This document shows, in pieces, positions 1 through 9,614 of a stretch of DNA of 64,000 nucleotides; the first letter of the stretch is position 1; the number at the start of each line of letters is the position of its first letter. Both the position numbers and the translations under genes were made by a program. A model generated the notes under the pieces. The model saw nothing but the letters and a program-made list of their open reading frames with translations, did not search any database and was not told the origin of the DNA. The stretch lies in contig NZ_FOIX01000002.1 in NCBI RefSeq assembly GCF_900109615.1, positions 124,001 to 188,000 on the forward strand, read 5' to 3'. The stretch comes from Kaistella antarctica. Lineage in GTDB: Bacteria > Bacteroidota > Bacteroidia > Flavobacteriales > Weeksellaceae.

Positions 1-1
1 A

Positions 2-631
2 ATCGAAAATCAGCGATTCGATTTTCAATACAAGGAACTGTATGTGCCAGCCGGATTGATGATTTCCGGAATTATCGCAGACGGTCGCGGTAAAGAATCT
101 CTGAAAAACGAAATTGTAGAAGAGCGAAACGAACATATTTTTGGCTTCGAAAATCACTTAGATGATTACGCCCAGTTTTTTCCGTTCGTGGCTATTTATG
201 GCTTTGAAATCGCTGGCATGAAACCCAGAACGGATTATAAAAATCGAACTGCGATTTTAGTCAAAGGACAATTAGTTAATTTGGGTTTGGTTTATATTCT
301 AAAAAAATCTTTAAAAGAAACGCGTCCTGATGGCACTGCTTATTCTTTTCCGTCTGGTCACACGGCTAATGTTTTTGCAGGAGCGACCATGCTCGCTATT
401 GAATATGGTGAGCATCACAAATGGGTTCCTTATGTGGCTTATGGTGTTGCAACGACGGTTGGCGCGATGAGAATGATCAATAACAAACATTATATTTCAG
501 ATGTTTTATTTGGTGCAGGTTTAGGAATTCTCTCCATGAAAGCTGCATACTGGACGCATCAATATAAATGGAACCGTGCGAAATCTGACCGCGATCCGCT
601 CACTAATTTGTACACTTATCCAGAGAATTAA
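2..631 (+). CDS. PAP2-superfamily phosphatase (5' end outside window)
   Basis: Membrane-type phosphatidic acid phosphatase family, which hydrolyses lipid phosphates or pyrophosphates. The visible part carries the three PAP2 signatures in order: K-x6-RP (KKSLKETRP), PSGH (SFPSGHTA, about nt 344-367) and H-x3-D (KHYISDVLFGAG). The frame is open to the window edge: codons run without a stop from position 2, and the first in-frame start is a GTG at 44 inside conserved-looking sequence. The true start therefore lies upstream and the feature is 5'-partial. The substrate cannot be deduced; lipid A or undecaprenyl pyrophosphate roles are possible in this superfamily. Confidence 0.85.
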   Translation: MENQRFDFQYKELYVPAGLMISGIIADGRGKESLKNEIVEERNEHIFGFENHLDDYAQFFPFVAIYGFEIAGMKPRTDYKNRTAILVKGQLVNLGLVYILKKSLKETRPDGTAYSFPSGHTANVFAGATMLAIEYGEHHKWVPYVAYGVATTVGAMRMINNKHYISDVLFGAGLGILSMKAAYWTHQYKWNRAKSDRDPLTNLYTYPEN

Positions 632-742
632 TTGGTTTAATAGAAATCAATTTAATTTATTAATTTTAGCCATCTTTTAAAAGTGGTTAAAAACCTTTGA
701 TTTAAAGGATTCTTTTCTATTTAAAAATATTTATTATATCTA

Positions 743-2884
743 ATGAAAATATCTAAACTCTCTTTTCTATTCCTTTTTTCAGGAAGTTTTCTCTTTGCTC
801 AAACTCAAAAATTTACGATTGCTGAAGCGGTAAATGGTTTAAGAAGCAATCTTGCCGTAAAAAATATTTCCCAGTTTTCTTGGGCTGATGATGGTAAATC
901 GTTTTATGAAGGAACCAAAAACGGTTATTTGATGACGGATGTTTCTACTAATAAGGTAGACACCTTGGTTTCATTGCATCAGTTGAACACGACATTGTCT
1001 TTGGATAAAAAATTAAAGTCTTTTCCGAGAATTACTTTTGTCAATAAAAACAAAGGATATTTCACTCAAAATTCACAAAACTTTTGGATCGAGCGTTCTG
1101 GAAAAGAATGGAAAATTAAAGAAGGACTTACTTTAGATAAAGAAGCTGAGAATTCCCAAATGCTGAATGATCATCAAGATTTTGTTTACACTGTTGGAAA
1201 TAATCTTTATCTCAATAAAAACGGAAAAGTGGTAGCCATTACAACTGACGGAACTAAAGATATCGTCAATGGAAAGGCAGTTCACCAACAAGAATTTGGT
1301 ATTGATAAAGGAATTTTTATTTCACCCGACAATTCTAAAATAGCCTTCTACAGAATGGATCAGTCGATGGTGAAAGATTATCCGATTATTGATTGGAGCG
1401 TTGTGCCAGCGGTCAATAAAAACATCAAATATCCAATGGCGGGAACGCCTTCGCATCACGTGACTTTGGGCGTTTACGATATTAAAACCAATAAGACGAC
1501 TTTCCTCAATATCGAAGGTGATCCAGAGCAATATTTGACCGTTGTTACTTGGAATCCAGATTCTAAATCAGTTTTTGTGGGTGTTTTAAATCGTGATCAG
1601 AATGATTTAAAAATGAATCAATACAATGCTTCCACCGGAAGTTTTATGAAAATGTTGTTTGAGGAGAAATCTGATAAATATGTCGAGCCACAACAGCCAC
1701 TATTATTTTTCCCGAATTCAACAACTGATTTTATTTGGCAAAGTCAGCGAACAGGCTACAATCATTTATTCCATTATAATATAGATAAAGGATTGGTCGC
1801 GCAGTTGACTAAAGGAGATTGGTTGGTAACCGATATTCTCGGTTTTAATGAAAAGAAAAAAGAAATTTTCTACGTTTCGACGCAGGAATCTCCGATGGAA
1901 AGACATCTTTACAAAGTAGACTGGACGAATTTTAAAACTCAGAGATTAGATCAAGGTGCCGGAATGCACTCAGGCGTTTTGAGTAAAGATGGAAATCATT
2001 TATATGACACTTATAGCAATGCTACTACGCCAAGAACTATAAATCTCATCAATATGAATACTTTAAAAGTAAAGAATGTATTGACTTCCGAAAACCCTTT
2101 AAAATCCTACCAGCGACCAGAAATCAAAAATTTAACTTTGAAAGCAGATGATGGAACTCCATTATACGGGAAAATAATTTTGCCAACTGATTTTGATGCC
2201 AACAGAAAATATCCGGTTATTGTTTACTTGTACAACGGTCCACATGCCCAGTTGGTGACAGATAGTTTCCCAGCTTCAGGAAATTTATGGTATGAATTTA
2301 TGGCTCAAAAAGGATACGTCGTTTTCACAATGGACGGAAGAGGTTCATCGAATCGAGGATTAAAATTTGAACAGGCTATTTTCAGAAACGCAGGAGAAAC
2401 TGAAATGAAAGATCAGTTGCAGGGCGTTGCCTATTTGAAGTCGTTGCCTTATGTTGATGGCAACAGATTGGGAATTCACGGTTGGAGCTACGGTGGATTT
2501 ATGACGACCAGTTTTATGTTGAAAAATCCAGAGGTTTTCAAAGTTGGTGTTGCAGGTGGACCTGTGATCGACTGGAATATGTATGAAATTATGTACACCG
2601 AAAGATATATGGATTCACCACAGAAAAATCCTGAAGGATATAAACAAGCCAATCTTTTAGACAAAGTTCAAAACCTAAAAGGACATTTATTAATGATTCA
2701 CGGCGCACAAGATAATGTGGTTGTTTGGCAACATTCAATGAACTTTTTAAAAGCTGCGGTAGATCACGGTGTCCAAATGGATTATTTCGTTTATCCGGGA
2801 CATGAACATAACGTTTTAGGAAAAGACAGAGTTCATTTAATGCAAAAAGTGACCGACTATTTCGATGAATATTTAAAAAAATAA
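743..2884 (+). CDS. Dipeptidyl peptidase IV, S9B family, secreted
   Basis: Prolyl dipeptidyl peptidase that removes X-Pro/X-Ala dipeptides from peptides, expected in the periplasm. The 713-residue product starts with a signal peptide (KLSFLFLFSGSFLFAQ). An N-terminal beta-propeller region (DPPIV_N, about 80-430) is followed by the alpha/beta-hydrolase peptidase domain. Catalytic residues are visible: Ser582 in GWSYGG, Asp657 in HGAQDN and His689 in GHEHN. Length is normal for the family. The DUF1801 gene begins 3 nt after its stop, so the two are probably cotranscribed. Confidence 0.93.
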   Translation: MKISKLSFLFLFSGSFLFAQTQKFTIAEAVNGLRSNLAVKNISQFSWADDGKSFYEGTKNGYLMTDVSTNKVDTLVSLHQLNTTLSLDKKLKSFPRITFVNKNKGYFTQNSQNFWIERSGKEWKIKEGLTLDKEAENSQMLNDHQDFVYTVGNNLYLNKNGKVVAITTDGTKDIVNGKAVHQQEFGIDKGIFISPDNSKIAFYRMDQSMVKDYPIIDWSVVPAVNKNIKYPMAGTPSHHVTLGVYDIKTNKTTFLNIEGDPEQYLTVVTWNPDSKSVFVGVLNRDQNDLKMNQYNASTGSFMKMLFEEKSDKYVEPQQPLLFFPNSTTDFIWQSQRTGYNHLFHYNIDKGLVAQLTKGDWLVTDILGFNEKKKEIFYVSTQESPMERHLYKVDWTNFKTQRLDQGAGMHSGVLSKDGNHLYDTYSNATTPRTINLINMNTLKVKNVLTSENPLKSYQRPEIKNLTLKADDGTPLYGKIILPTDFDANRKYPVIVYLYNGPHAQLVTDSFPASGNLWYEFMAQKGYVVFTMDGRGSSNRGLKFEQAIFRNAGETEMKDQLQGVAYLKSLPYVDGNRLGIHGWSYGGFMTTSFMLKNPEVFKVGVAGGPVIDWNMYEIMYTERYMDSPQKNPEGYKQANLLDKVQNLKGHLLMIHGAQDNVVVWQHSMNFLKAAVDHGVQMDYFVYPGHEHNVLGKDRVHLMQKVTDYFDEYLKK

Positions 2885-2887
2885 CTG

Positions 2888-3346
2888 ATGAAAATCGAGG
2901 CGAATTCTGTAGAAGAGTATTTAAATCAAGTTCCGGAAGAAAGAAAAGCTTCTTTCCGAAAATTGTATGAAACTGTTTCTCAAAAATTGCCTCCTGGTTT
3001 TCAGGAGCAGCTCAGCTATGGAATGATTGGCTGGAGCGTTCCACTGGAAACCTATCCTCCAGGTTATCATTGTACGCCTAATACACCTTTGCCGTTTCTG
3101 AATTTAGCTTCTCAGAAAAATTTTATTGCGTTGTACCACATGGGCATTTATGCCAATCCAGAATTATTAAACTGGTTCGTAGCAGAATATCCAAAATATT
3201 CTCCCCGAAAATTAGACATTGGAAAATCCTGTATGCGCTTCAAGAAAGTTGAAGATATTCCCTTTGATTTAATCGCTGAGTTGTGTCAGAAAATAACTCC
3301 AGAAGATTGGATTACTTTGTATGAAAGGGAATTTAAGAAGAAGTAA
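2888..3346 (+). CDS. DUF1801 (YdhG-like) domain protein
   Basis: A 152-residue cytoplasmic protein of the DUF1801/YdhG family, recognised from the N-terminal VEEYLNQVPEERKASFRKL pattern and the later KNFIALYHMGIY and IGKSCMRFK segments. The family has no settled biochemical role. No signal peptide or membrane segment is present. It follows the dipeptidyl peptidase gene with a 3-nt gap and is likely translated from the same mRNA, although no functional connection is evident. Confidence 0.8.
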   Translation: MKIEANSVEEYLNQVPEERKASFRKLYETVSQKLPPGFQEQLSYGMIGWSVPLETYPPGYHCTPNTPLPFLNLASQKNFIALYHMGIYANPELLNWFVAEYPKYSPRKLDIGKSCMRFKKVEDIPFDLIAELCQKITPEDWITLYEREFKKK

Positions 3347-3423
3347 GCAATTGCTTTTCTGAACTTTCAAAAGACACGATTTTTTCTATACTAATGATAA
3401 AAACTATTTTGGTTCAAAAAAAC

Positions 3424-3972
3424 TTATTCCCGAATCACTTTAATCCTACCATCATTCCAAATTCTAATCACCGAAGAACCGGAGTATTCCGAAACTTTAT
3501 CATGGTTTTCTTCGGCTACAAAATCTACAGCATCAATAATTTCCTGTGAAATATCTGAAAATTTCATTGGTGATTTTTCTCCGCTAAAATTCGCTGAGGT
3601 TGAAACCAAAGGTTTATTTAATTTAGTAATAATCTTCTTTAAAAATAAATCATCCACTAACCGAATTCCAATACTTCCGTCTTCAGCCAGGATCTCTTTC
3701 GGTAAACCTTTTGGATTATCATAAATTAATGTCACCGGTTTTTCCGATAAATCCATAATTTCCCAGGCCATTTCGGGAACTTCAACCAAGTCTTCCAAAC
3801 GTTTTGCAGATTCTACCAAAATGATCATCGACTTATTTTTCTCTCTTTTTTTGATTTCAAAAATTTTATTGATGGCTTCAATATTCGTCGCATCGCAGCC
3901 GATTCCCCAAATAGTGTCGGTCGGATAGAGAATGGTTCCACCAGCTTTTAAAGTTTCTATGATTTTTTCCAT
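3424..3972 (-). CDS. Sua5/YciO/YrdC family, L-threonylcarbamoyladenylate synthase
   Basis: Predicted to make threonylcarbamoyl-AMP from threonine, bicarbonate and ATP, the first step of t6A37 tRNA modification. The 182-residue protein has the YrdC signature near its N-terminus (GGTILYPTDTIWGIGCDA), the KxR/K-rich KKREKNKSM segment that binds nucleotide, and STSANFSG near residue 130. It is the short, TsaC-like form without the C-terminal Sua5 domain. It stands alone on the minus strand. Some YrdC paralogues (YciO) act in other pathways, so the t6A role is inferred from the family. Confidence 0.87.
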   Translation of the reverse strand: MEKIIETLKAGGTILYPTDTIWGIGCDATNIEAINKIFEIKKREKNKSMIILVESAKRLEDLVEVPEMAWEIMDLSEKPVTLIYDNPKGLPKEILAEDGSIGIRLVDDLFLKKIITKLNKPLVSTSANFSGEKSPMKFSDISQEIIDAVDFVAEENHDKVSEYSGSSVIRIWNDGRIKVIRE

Positions 3973-4090
3973 TGATTATTTTGGTTGATATTTTTAGGTT
4001 TTAGATGATAAATGATACGGGACTTTAAATCGTTAGCGATTAGGGTTTTTGTTATTTACAATTGTAATAATTAAAAGCGTCATTTTATTT

Positions 4091-4116
4091 AATAGGAACG
4101 GGCTTTAGCCCGTTTA
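4091..4116. repeat. Left REP-like palindrome of the RAYT unit
   Basis: A 26-bp sequence built on a hairpin with an 8-bp stem (4097-4104 with 4107-4114, 2-nt loop; core GGGCTTTAGCCC). It is an exact inverted copy of 4651-4676 on the other side of the Y1 transposase gene. An imperfect inner pair (4132-4153 and 4615-4636, about 19 of 22 matching) carries the same GGCTAAAG word. The arrangement resembles REP elements flanking their RAYT gene. Confidence 0.8.
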
Positions 4117-4151
4117 TTATATTTTTAATTTCAATTGCCTTTAGCCAAAAC

Positions 4152-4589
4152 TTATTTCTCTGAATTTTGAAAATTATATTTTTCAATAAATTCCAAATAC
4201 TCTTGGGAAAATGTTTTTTTCAAATGATGCTTTTCCTGATTGATGATATAATTTCTAACCTGATCAATCATCGATTCAGAAATTGAGACTGCAAAATATT
4301 CATCTTGCCAATGAAATTTATCTACGGTTAAATTATTTTTATTAATCCAGAAAGAAGATTCACCTTTTATCAACTGAGCAACTTTTTCTATATTTTGGTT
4401 TGAACTTAAAGAAATTAAACAATGACAATGATCAGAATATCCATTGACCATATCGATAAATATTCCTTTTTCTGAGGCATTTTGCTTAATATGTTTCCAT
4501 ACTGTAATTCTTAATTCTTTTGAATTAAGGAACGGTTTTCTTTCAAGCGTTGAGAAAACCAAATGAATGTATATTTTTATAAATGGCAT
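4152..4589 (-). CDS. REP-associated Y1 transposase (RAYT, IS200-like)
   Basis: Single-strand DNA transposase of the HUH/Y1 family. The 145-residue product has the HUH motif as SDHCHCLISL (about residues 52-61) and a candidate catalytic tyrosine in QVRNYIINQEKHH (about residue 112). An N-terminal KIYIHLVFSTLERKP strand is typical of the family. It is alone, without a tnpB gene, and lies between perfect 26-bp inverted copies of a palindrome. This suggests a domesticated RAYT that processes REP hairpins rather than a mobile IS200/IS605. The protein appears intact. Confidence 0.88.
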   Translation of the reverse strand: MPFIKIYIHLVFSTLERKPFLNSKELRITVWKHIKQNASEKGIFIDMVNGYSDHCHCLISLSSNQNIEKVAQLIKGESSFWINKNNLTVDKFHWQDEYFAVSISESMIDQVRNYIINQEKHHLKKTFSQEYLEFIEKYNFQNSEK

Positions 4590-4650
4590 AGCTCAGTCAA
4601 AAATAATGAATTTTAAGTTTTTGCTAAAGCCGATTGGATTTTTTTCAAAT

Positions 4651-4676
4651 TAAACGGGCTAAAGCCCGTTCCTATT
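4651..4676. repeat. Right REP-like palindrome of the RAYT unit
   Basis: Exact reverse complement of 4091-4116, with the same 8-bp stem hairpin (4653-4660 with 4663-4670). It lies 61 bp upstream of the transposase start. A further degenerate GGCTTTAGCC hairpin sits at about 4805-4814, so this intergenic region holds several relatives of the same element. The rest of 4590-4857 shows nothing else recognisable. Confidence 0.8.
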
Positions 4677-4857
4677 TATCGCAAAAACTTTTAATCATAT
4701 GTATCGTGTGAAAAATTAATTATAAAATTTGTATATCAAAATATACGTTGCTTCTCTATAATAGGGGCCGGTTTTCCCCGTCTATTATGCGTTACAAAAG
4801 AATTGGCTTTAGCCGAATCGTTAAGGATTAATGGAATAAATTTTAATTTAATCAAGT

Positions 4858-7800
4858 TTACTGCATCACCTCAATCAAACTTCCTCGTTCTTCATCTTTC
4901 GTAATGTTTAACGAAACCGGCATTTTCTCTTTCAATTCTTCCACATGAGAAATAATTCCTACAATTCTGTTTTCTTTCTGAAGATTGGTTAAAGTTTCAA
5001 AAACCACGTTTACCGATTCCAAATCTTGGGTTCCGAAACCTTCATCGATAAAGAAAAAATTCTTTTCCGCCTTCGCATTTGACTGTACACTTTCGGCAAG
5101 CGCCAAAGCCAGACTTAGAGAAACCTGAAACGCTTGACCGCCGGAAAGCGTTTTTACACTTCGGCATTTTCCCTCATTTAGATAGTCGATAATCTCAAAA
5201 TCATTATTTTCATTCAGTTGCAAACTCAACTGATTTCTCGTCATCCGATGAAACCGAATATTAGCGTGATCACACAATTGTCTTAAATAAATAGAGGAGA
5301 CAAACTGCACAAAACCTGCTCCTTTAAATAGATTGAACATCAATTTCAGATTGTCTGATCTTTTCTGAAGTTTTGCTAAATCCTTTAATAAAGTTTCTTT
5401 TTTCCTAAACTCTTTTTCCAATCTTTCGATTTCAGCATTTGTTTTTATAACGGTGTCATTTGCAACTTTCAATTCCTTTTCAGAATTTTGAAATTGATGT
5501 TCAATTTTAGAAAATTCTTCTTCATCAAAAGAAAAATCTTTCAGTTTCAACGTCAATTCGTCGACACTGTTCTTTAAAGTTTCAAATTCGATTCTGAACT
5601 TTTGAATTTCATTTCTGGATTCTGTGACCTTAATATCCTGCGCTAAAATAAGTTCAACTTCTTTGAAATCAACGAAATTTTGAGTTATTAAAGACTGACT
5701 TAAAAGTTTTTCATTTTCCGAAATCTCTTTTTGTAAGTCACCGATTCTTTTTTCTACATGATCGACACGTGTTTTTTGTGCAGCGAATTTGGGCGAAATT
5801 TCCTTCTCCTTTTCAACCAACTGCTTGTAATTTCTTTCTGTTTCAAGATTGCGTTTTGATAATTCCTGCAAAGATGCATCGACTTCATTTATTGATTTTT
5901 CCTCAAAATCATTCCAGTTTAAAACTTTAAGATTAGAAAGATTTGAATTAATCTGCGTTTCTTTTTGCGCTTCTTTCAGTTTAAATTCTTCCAAAATTTT
6001 GCTGTATTTTTCCAAGGTTTCCCGCTCTTTCTCTTGGTTTTTCTGCTCGGTTGAAATCGATTGACCTAATTCTTCTATTTGCTTTTCGATACTAAAAGAC
6101 TGTGTGCGTTTCTGCTCAAATTCAGATTCATTTTCGGCCCTAAATTCTTTCCATATAAAATTGCTCTGATGCTTATCAAGTTGAATTTTTATTTGGCTGG
6201 ATGTTTCCTGTTCCGCTTTCAACTGTTCTTCAAAAGTTTTTTTGCGATAAAGGATTTTCTCAATTTCCCCTGAATTCTTCTGAAGTTCTTTCTGTTGATT
6301 TTCCGCATTTTCAAGTTGTTTTAAAATTGAATTCAGTTCAGATTCAACATCTTCGAAAGCGACAATATTCGGATGTTCCAAAGCGCCACAAAGCGGACAA
6401 GATTCGCCATCATGCAAGTCATTTGAGAAATGAGCTAATTTCTGTTGAACTTCAAGATGAGTTCTCTTTTCTGAAAGCTCTTTTTTTAGAATTTCTAATG
6501 CCTCATTTTTTGCTTTAAAATCTTCATTATAGGTTTCAAAATTAATTTCAAATGGCTTTAAATCAATTGAAATAGTGCTGAGCTTTAAATTCAAATCTGC
6601 AGTTTTCTTGAGTTGAACTTGTTCAGCTTCTTTTAATTTTTTGTTTTCTGAAAACCAATTTCCAACCTGAACCAAAAGTTGCGAATCCAATTTTTGAGGT
6701 TTCAGAACCTCTAATCTGTCAGAATAATCCTTAATTTTTAAATGAATGTTTTTTCGCTGTTCCTCAACTTCTTTTACTTTTTCAGAACCATGTTTTGTTC
6801 GTTCCTTCAGTGTTTTTATTTCTTCCGAAAACTGCAACATCTGTAAAATCAAACTCAAATCATTTGCCTGAATTTTGGATTCATTCAATGCTTCATATTT
6901 TGGAAGAATCAATTTTAACTGTTCAGTGAGCGATTTGACTTCAGTTTCAATTTTCTTTAAAAGTTCGTCCTGATTTTCTTTTTCTTTTTTCTGGCCTGAA
7001 ATTTCTTTTTGCAGTTTATTTCTCTCTAAAACCAACGGATTGAAAATTCTAAAAACTTGGTCAAATAATTCAGTGCTTACCTCTAAAGCATCGATTGCGG
7101 ATTTTCTCTCAGACAATTTTGTGAAGTCTTCTTTTTTCTGTTTTAGAAACTGAAAGTCTGTTTTTAAATTTTTAAGTTGTTGATAATGTTGATCAATTTT
7201 TTTAAAATTATTTTCAGTTTCATTAAAATGAACTTTCTCCAGTTTCAATTTTTCAGTTTGAACTAAAATCTGTTCTTCATTTACCTCTTCAAAACCTTTT
7301 AATTCACCTTCCAACTGATCGAGTTCAGATTTGTTTGTAATGTTTAATGCGGAAACATTATTTTGCAAATCAAAACGATGAAGACCAAATATTTCCTTCA
7401 TCATATTGGTTCGTTCCGTTGCACCGAGTTCGATGAATTCTTTAAACTGACCTTGTGGAATAATGATGGTCCGTTTGAAATTGGCGTAACTCAATCCAAT
7501 AATTTCTTCCGTACTGGAACTTTCCAGCGGAATCCAGTGCTCGTTTTTCCATTCATATAAAATCACATTTGGAGATTTTACATCTTCGAAATTTTTAGAA
7601 TTCCTCTTAAATTCCCGGGTTGCCCGAAATTTTTTATTTTCAAAATTCATGAAATCAAACGCGATAAAAGATCGGTTCGATTTCAGATTCATCATGTTGT
7701 AAGCACGCTTGTCGCGAGAATTCAGTCTTTCAGTTTCGCCATAAAGTGCAAACGTTATCGCCTCTAAGATTGAAGATTTACCTGAACCAACAGACCCGAA

Positions 7801-7899
7801 AATTCCAAATAAACCCGCGTCTGTCAATGTTGTAAAATCAATAGTTTGGCGCTCCTGATAAGAATACAAACCTTCTAAAGTCAATTGAATAGGAATCAT
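4858..7899 (-). CDS. sbcC: SbcC, ATPase subunit of the SbcCD nuclease
   Basis: SMC-like ATPase subunit (Rad50 homologue) that works with SbcD to cut hairpins and process DNA ends. The 1013-residue protein shows a Walker A motif near residue 40 (GSVGSGKSS) and long Glu/Lys/Gln-rich coiled coils on both sides of a zinc hook CPLCG at about residue 500. The ABC signature is LSGGQAF and the Walker B is FFFIDEGFGTQD near the C-terminus. It starts 3 nt after the sbcD stop, so the two form an sbcDC operon. Length and domain order are complete. Confidence 0.95.
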   Translation of the reverse strand: MIPIQLTLEGLYSYQERQTIDFTTLTDAGLFGIFGSVGSGKSSILEAITFALYGETERLNSRDKRAYNMMNLKSNRSFIAFDFMNFENKKFRATREFKRNSKNFEDVKSPNVILYEWKNEHWIPLESSSTEEIIGLSYANFKRTIIIPQGQFKEFIELGATERTNMMKEIFGLHRFDLQNNVSALNITNKSELDQLEGELKGFEEVNEEQILVQTEKLKLEKVHFNETENNFKKIDQHYQQLKNLKTDFQFLKQKKEDFTKLSERKSAIDALEVSTELFDQVFRIFNPLVLERNKLQKEISGQKKEKENQDELLKKIETEVKSLTEQLKLILPKYEALNESKIQANDLSLILQMLQFSEEIKTLKERTKHGSEKVKEVEEQRKNIHLKIKDYSDRLEVLKPQKLDSQLLVQVGNWFSENKKLKEAEQVQLKKTADLNLKLSTISIDLKPFEINFETYNEDFKAKNEALEILKKELSEKRTHLEVQQKLAHFSNDLHDGESCPLCGALEHPNIVAFEDVESELNSILKQLENAENQQKELQKNSGEIEKILYRKKTFEEQLKAEQETSSQIKIQLDKHQSNFIWKEFRAENESEFEQKRTQSFSIEKQIEELGQSISTEQKNQEKERETLEKYSKILEEFKLKEAQKETQINSNLSNLKVLNWNDFEEKSINEVDASLQELSKRNLETERNYKQLVEKEKEISPKFAAQKTRVDHVEKRIGDLQKEISENEKLLSQSLITQNFVDFKEVELILAQDIKVTESRNEIQKFRIEFETLKNSVDELTLKLKDFSFDEEEFSKIEHQFQNSEKELKVANDTVIKTNAEIERLEKEFRKKETLLKDLAKLQKRSDNLKLMFNLFKGAGFVQFVSSIYLRQLCDHANIRFHRMTRNQLSLQLNENNDFEIIDYLNEGKCRSVKTLSGGQAFQVSLSLALALAESVQSNAKAEKNFFFIDEGFGTQDLESVNVVFETLTNLQKENRIVGIISHVEELKEKMPVSLNITKDEERGSLIEVMQ

Positions 7900-7902
7900 T
7901 TC

Positions 7903-9108
7903 TTATGCATTTAAAATTTCGTTGAATAAATTGAGTAAGTCTTCATAGGGTTCCTGCGCATTGTTTTTAGATTTAAAATAATCTTTAAACAAACTCTGAA
8001 TATCCTGATTGAGATTGATATCGTGCAGTTGCTTTTGATTGAATTCCTGATTTTTAACTTTAGGAATAAGATGCACAATTCCGTGATGAGTATTATTGAT
8101 CACTTTTCTTTCTTCCGCTTTCAAATAAGTTTCACTCTCTAAAGTGAGTTCAACCAAAGTATTCTGGTTTTCAGACAACCATTCAATCGCTTTCTCAACC
8201 TGATCAAAATTTTTACGCACCAAGGCTTTGCCATTTTTCAAGGCGATCTTTTCGTAAGAAACCTCTTGGTTAGGATGCGCTTCAATAATCGAAACATATT
8301 TCGTTTGTCCAGCTTCACTAAAACTATAACACAGCGGCGAAGACGAATAAACGACTGGTTTTTCTTCCGTTCCAATATTTCGAAAAGCGTGCAAATGTCC
8401 CAACGCCGTATATTGAATTTGAGGCGGAATCGTATCCGAATAAATCAAATCAGCATTTCCAATTTTGATGGGTTTTTCACCGTCAGGCTCTTCCAGAATT
8501 GGTGCGCCTCTTTTATTCATATACAAATGAGTCAACAGAATATTGACGCCATTTTCATCACAAAATTCGTCCGCAATAGTTGCCCAGTTTTCCGCCAAAA
8601 CCTGATTGAGTGCTTCTTCTTTATTTTCCCCGAAATACTCTTTTAACCTGATCTCATTGGCAAAAGCGGTATGTACAATCCGAATTGGGAAATCGTGGTT
8701 TTTGAGTTTTAATTCAATCATACCTTCCACTGAATTTGAAATTTCAAAATCTTCAAGCTCAAACGGAGTTACTTTTGCTTTCGGATGACCGATTAAAATA
8801 ATTCCACATTCCCGCGCTAATGGATCCGGAGCATCAATTAAATAGGGAGAATCATGATTTCCGGAAATGGCGATTACGGGACGTTTTCCATTTTGAGACA
8901 ATCGCTTTAAGGTTTTATAAAAAAGTTCAATCGCCTCAACGCTGGGATTAAAATTATCGAATAAATCTCCCGCTACCAAAACGATATCTACGTTTTGTTC
9001 ATCGGCAATCTGAACGATTTCGTCCATGACTAGAATTTGTTCTTCCAGGCGTGAAAAACGGTCCAAACGTTTACCCAAATGCCAATCGGCGGTATGCAGA
9101 ATTTTCAT
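7903..9108 (-). CDS. sbcD: SbcD, nuclease subunit of SbcCD
   Basis: Mre11-type metallophosphoesterase, the Mn-dependent nuclease partner of SbcC. The 401-residue product shows the phosphodiesterase motifs in order: HTADWHLGK at the N-terminus, VAGDLFDN, ISGNHDSP, LLTHLYM and ALGHLHAF. The C-terminal region (about 290-401) is the capping and SbcC-binding part. The gene is first in the operon and is followed after 3 nt by sbcC. Confidence 0.95.
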   Translation of the reverse strand: MKILHTADWHLGKRLDRFSRLEEQILVMDEIVQIADEQNVDIVLVAGDLFDNFNPSVEAIELFYKTLKRLSQNGKRPVIAISGNHDSPYLIDAPDPLARECGIILIGHPKAKVTPFELEDFEISNSVEGMIELKLKNHDFPIRIVHTAFANEIRLKEYFGENKEEALNQVLAENWATIADEFCDENGVNILLTHLYMNKRGAPILEEPDGEKPIKIGNADLIYSDTIPPQIQYTALGHLHAFRNIGTEEKPVVYSSSPLCYSFSEAGQTKYVSIIEAHPNQEVSYEKIALKNGKALVRKNFDQVEKAIEWLSENQNTLVELTLESETYLKAEERKVINNTHHGIVHLIPKVKNQEFNQKQLHDINLNQDIQSLFKDYFKSKNNAQEPYEDLLNLFNEILNA

Positions 9109-9251
9109 ATCTCAAATGTAAGAAACAAAAAGAGGATTTGAAATTTTGTACCTCAAGTTTTACTGAATGTAAACTGACTTCTTTTACAAAAAAGATTGAG
9201 GAATTTTTTTCCGAATTGTCAACTGTAAAATCCTTAATTTTACCACTAATT

Positions 9252-9500
9252 ATGGAACAGAAATCAAAAGATCCTTTACACGGAAAACGTCTTGATGCTA
9301 TTTTGGAAGAATTAGTAGAATATTACGGCGGCTTTGAAAAACTCGGTGAGCAGATCAATATCCGATGCTTTACTGAAAAGCCGAGCATTAATTCTTCTTT
9401 GAAGTTTTTGCGAAGAACAGAATGGGCGCGGGCCAAAGTGGAAAGTTTGTATCTGTATGTTTTAAGACAGAAAAAGAAGGAGGAAAGGTTAAGAGAATAA
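9252..9500 (+). CDS. VF530-family (DUF2132) small DNA-binding-type protein
   Basis: An 82-residue protein with the VF530/DUF2132 signature: DPLHGKRLDAILEELVEYYG, then SINSSLKFLRRTEWARAKVE. The family is known from a small helical structure and is described as double-stranded-DNA binding; its biological role is unclear. I place the start at the ATG at 9252, because the family begins about here and the 67 residues that an upstream start at 9051 would add overlap sbcD and look non-coding. The upstream region (9109-9251) is AT-rich. Confidence 0.8.
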   Translation: MEQKSKDPLHGKRLDAILEELVEYYGGFEKLGEQINIRCFTEKPSINSSLKFLRRTEWARAKVESLYLYVLRQKKKEERLRE

Positions 9501-9614
9501 TTTTTTAACGCAATGACGCAAAGGTTTAGAATAATTATCGTGCAAAAATAGCCGACGCAATGGCGTTTCACTCAGCAAAGGAAATTGTTTTTTTGCCTAT
9601 CATTCTAAATAAAT

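Noticed and set aside
4752..4790. GGGG/CCCC hairpin right of the REP element
   Set aside because: A short stem in AT-rich DNA with no T run and no relation to the REP core.
5849..6518. Several open frames on the plus strand inside sbcC
   Set aside because: They are antisense to the long coiled-coil coding sequence of sbcC and are low in complexity, so they are shadows.
9501..9614. Repeated GACGCAA words downstream of the VF530 gene
   Set aside because: Two or three short matches without a regular period; not enough for a repeat call.
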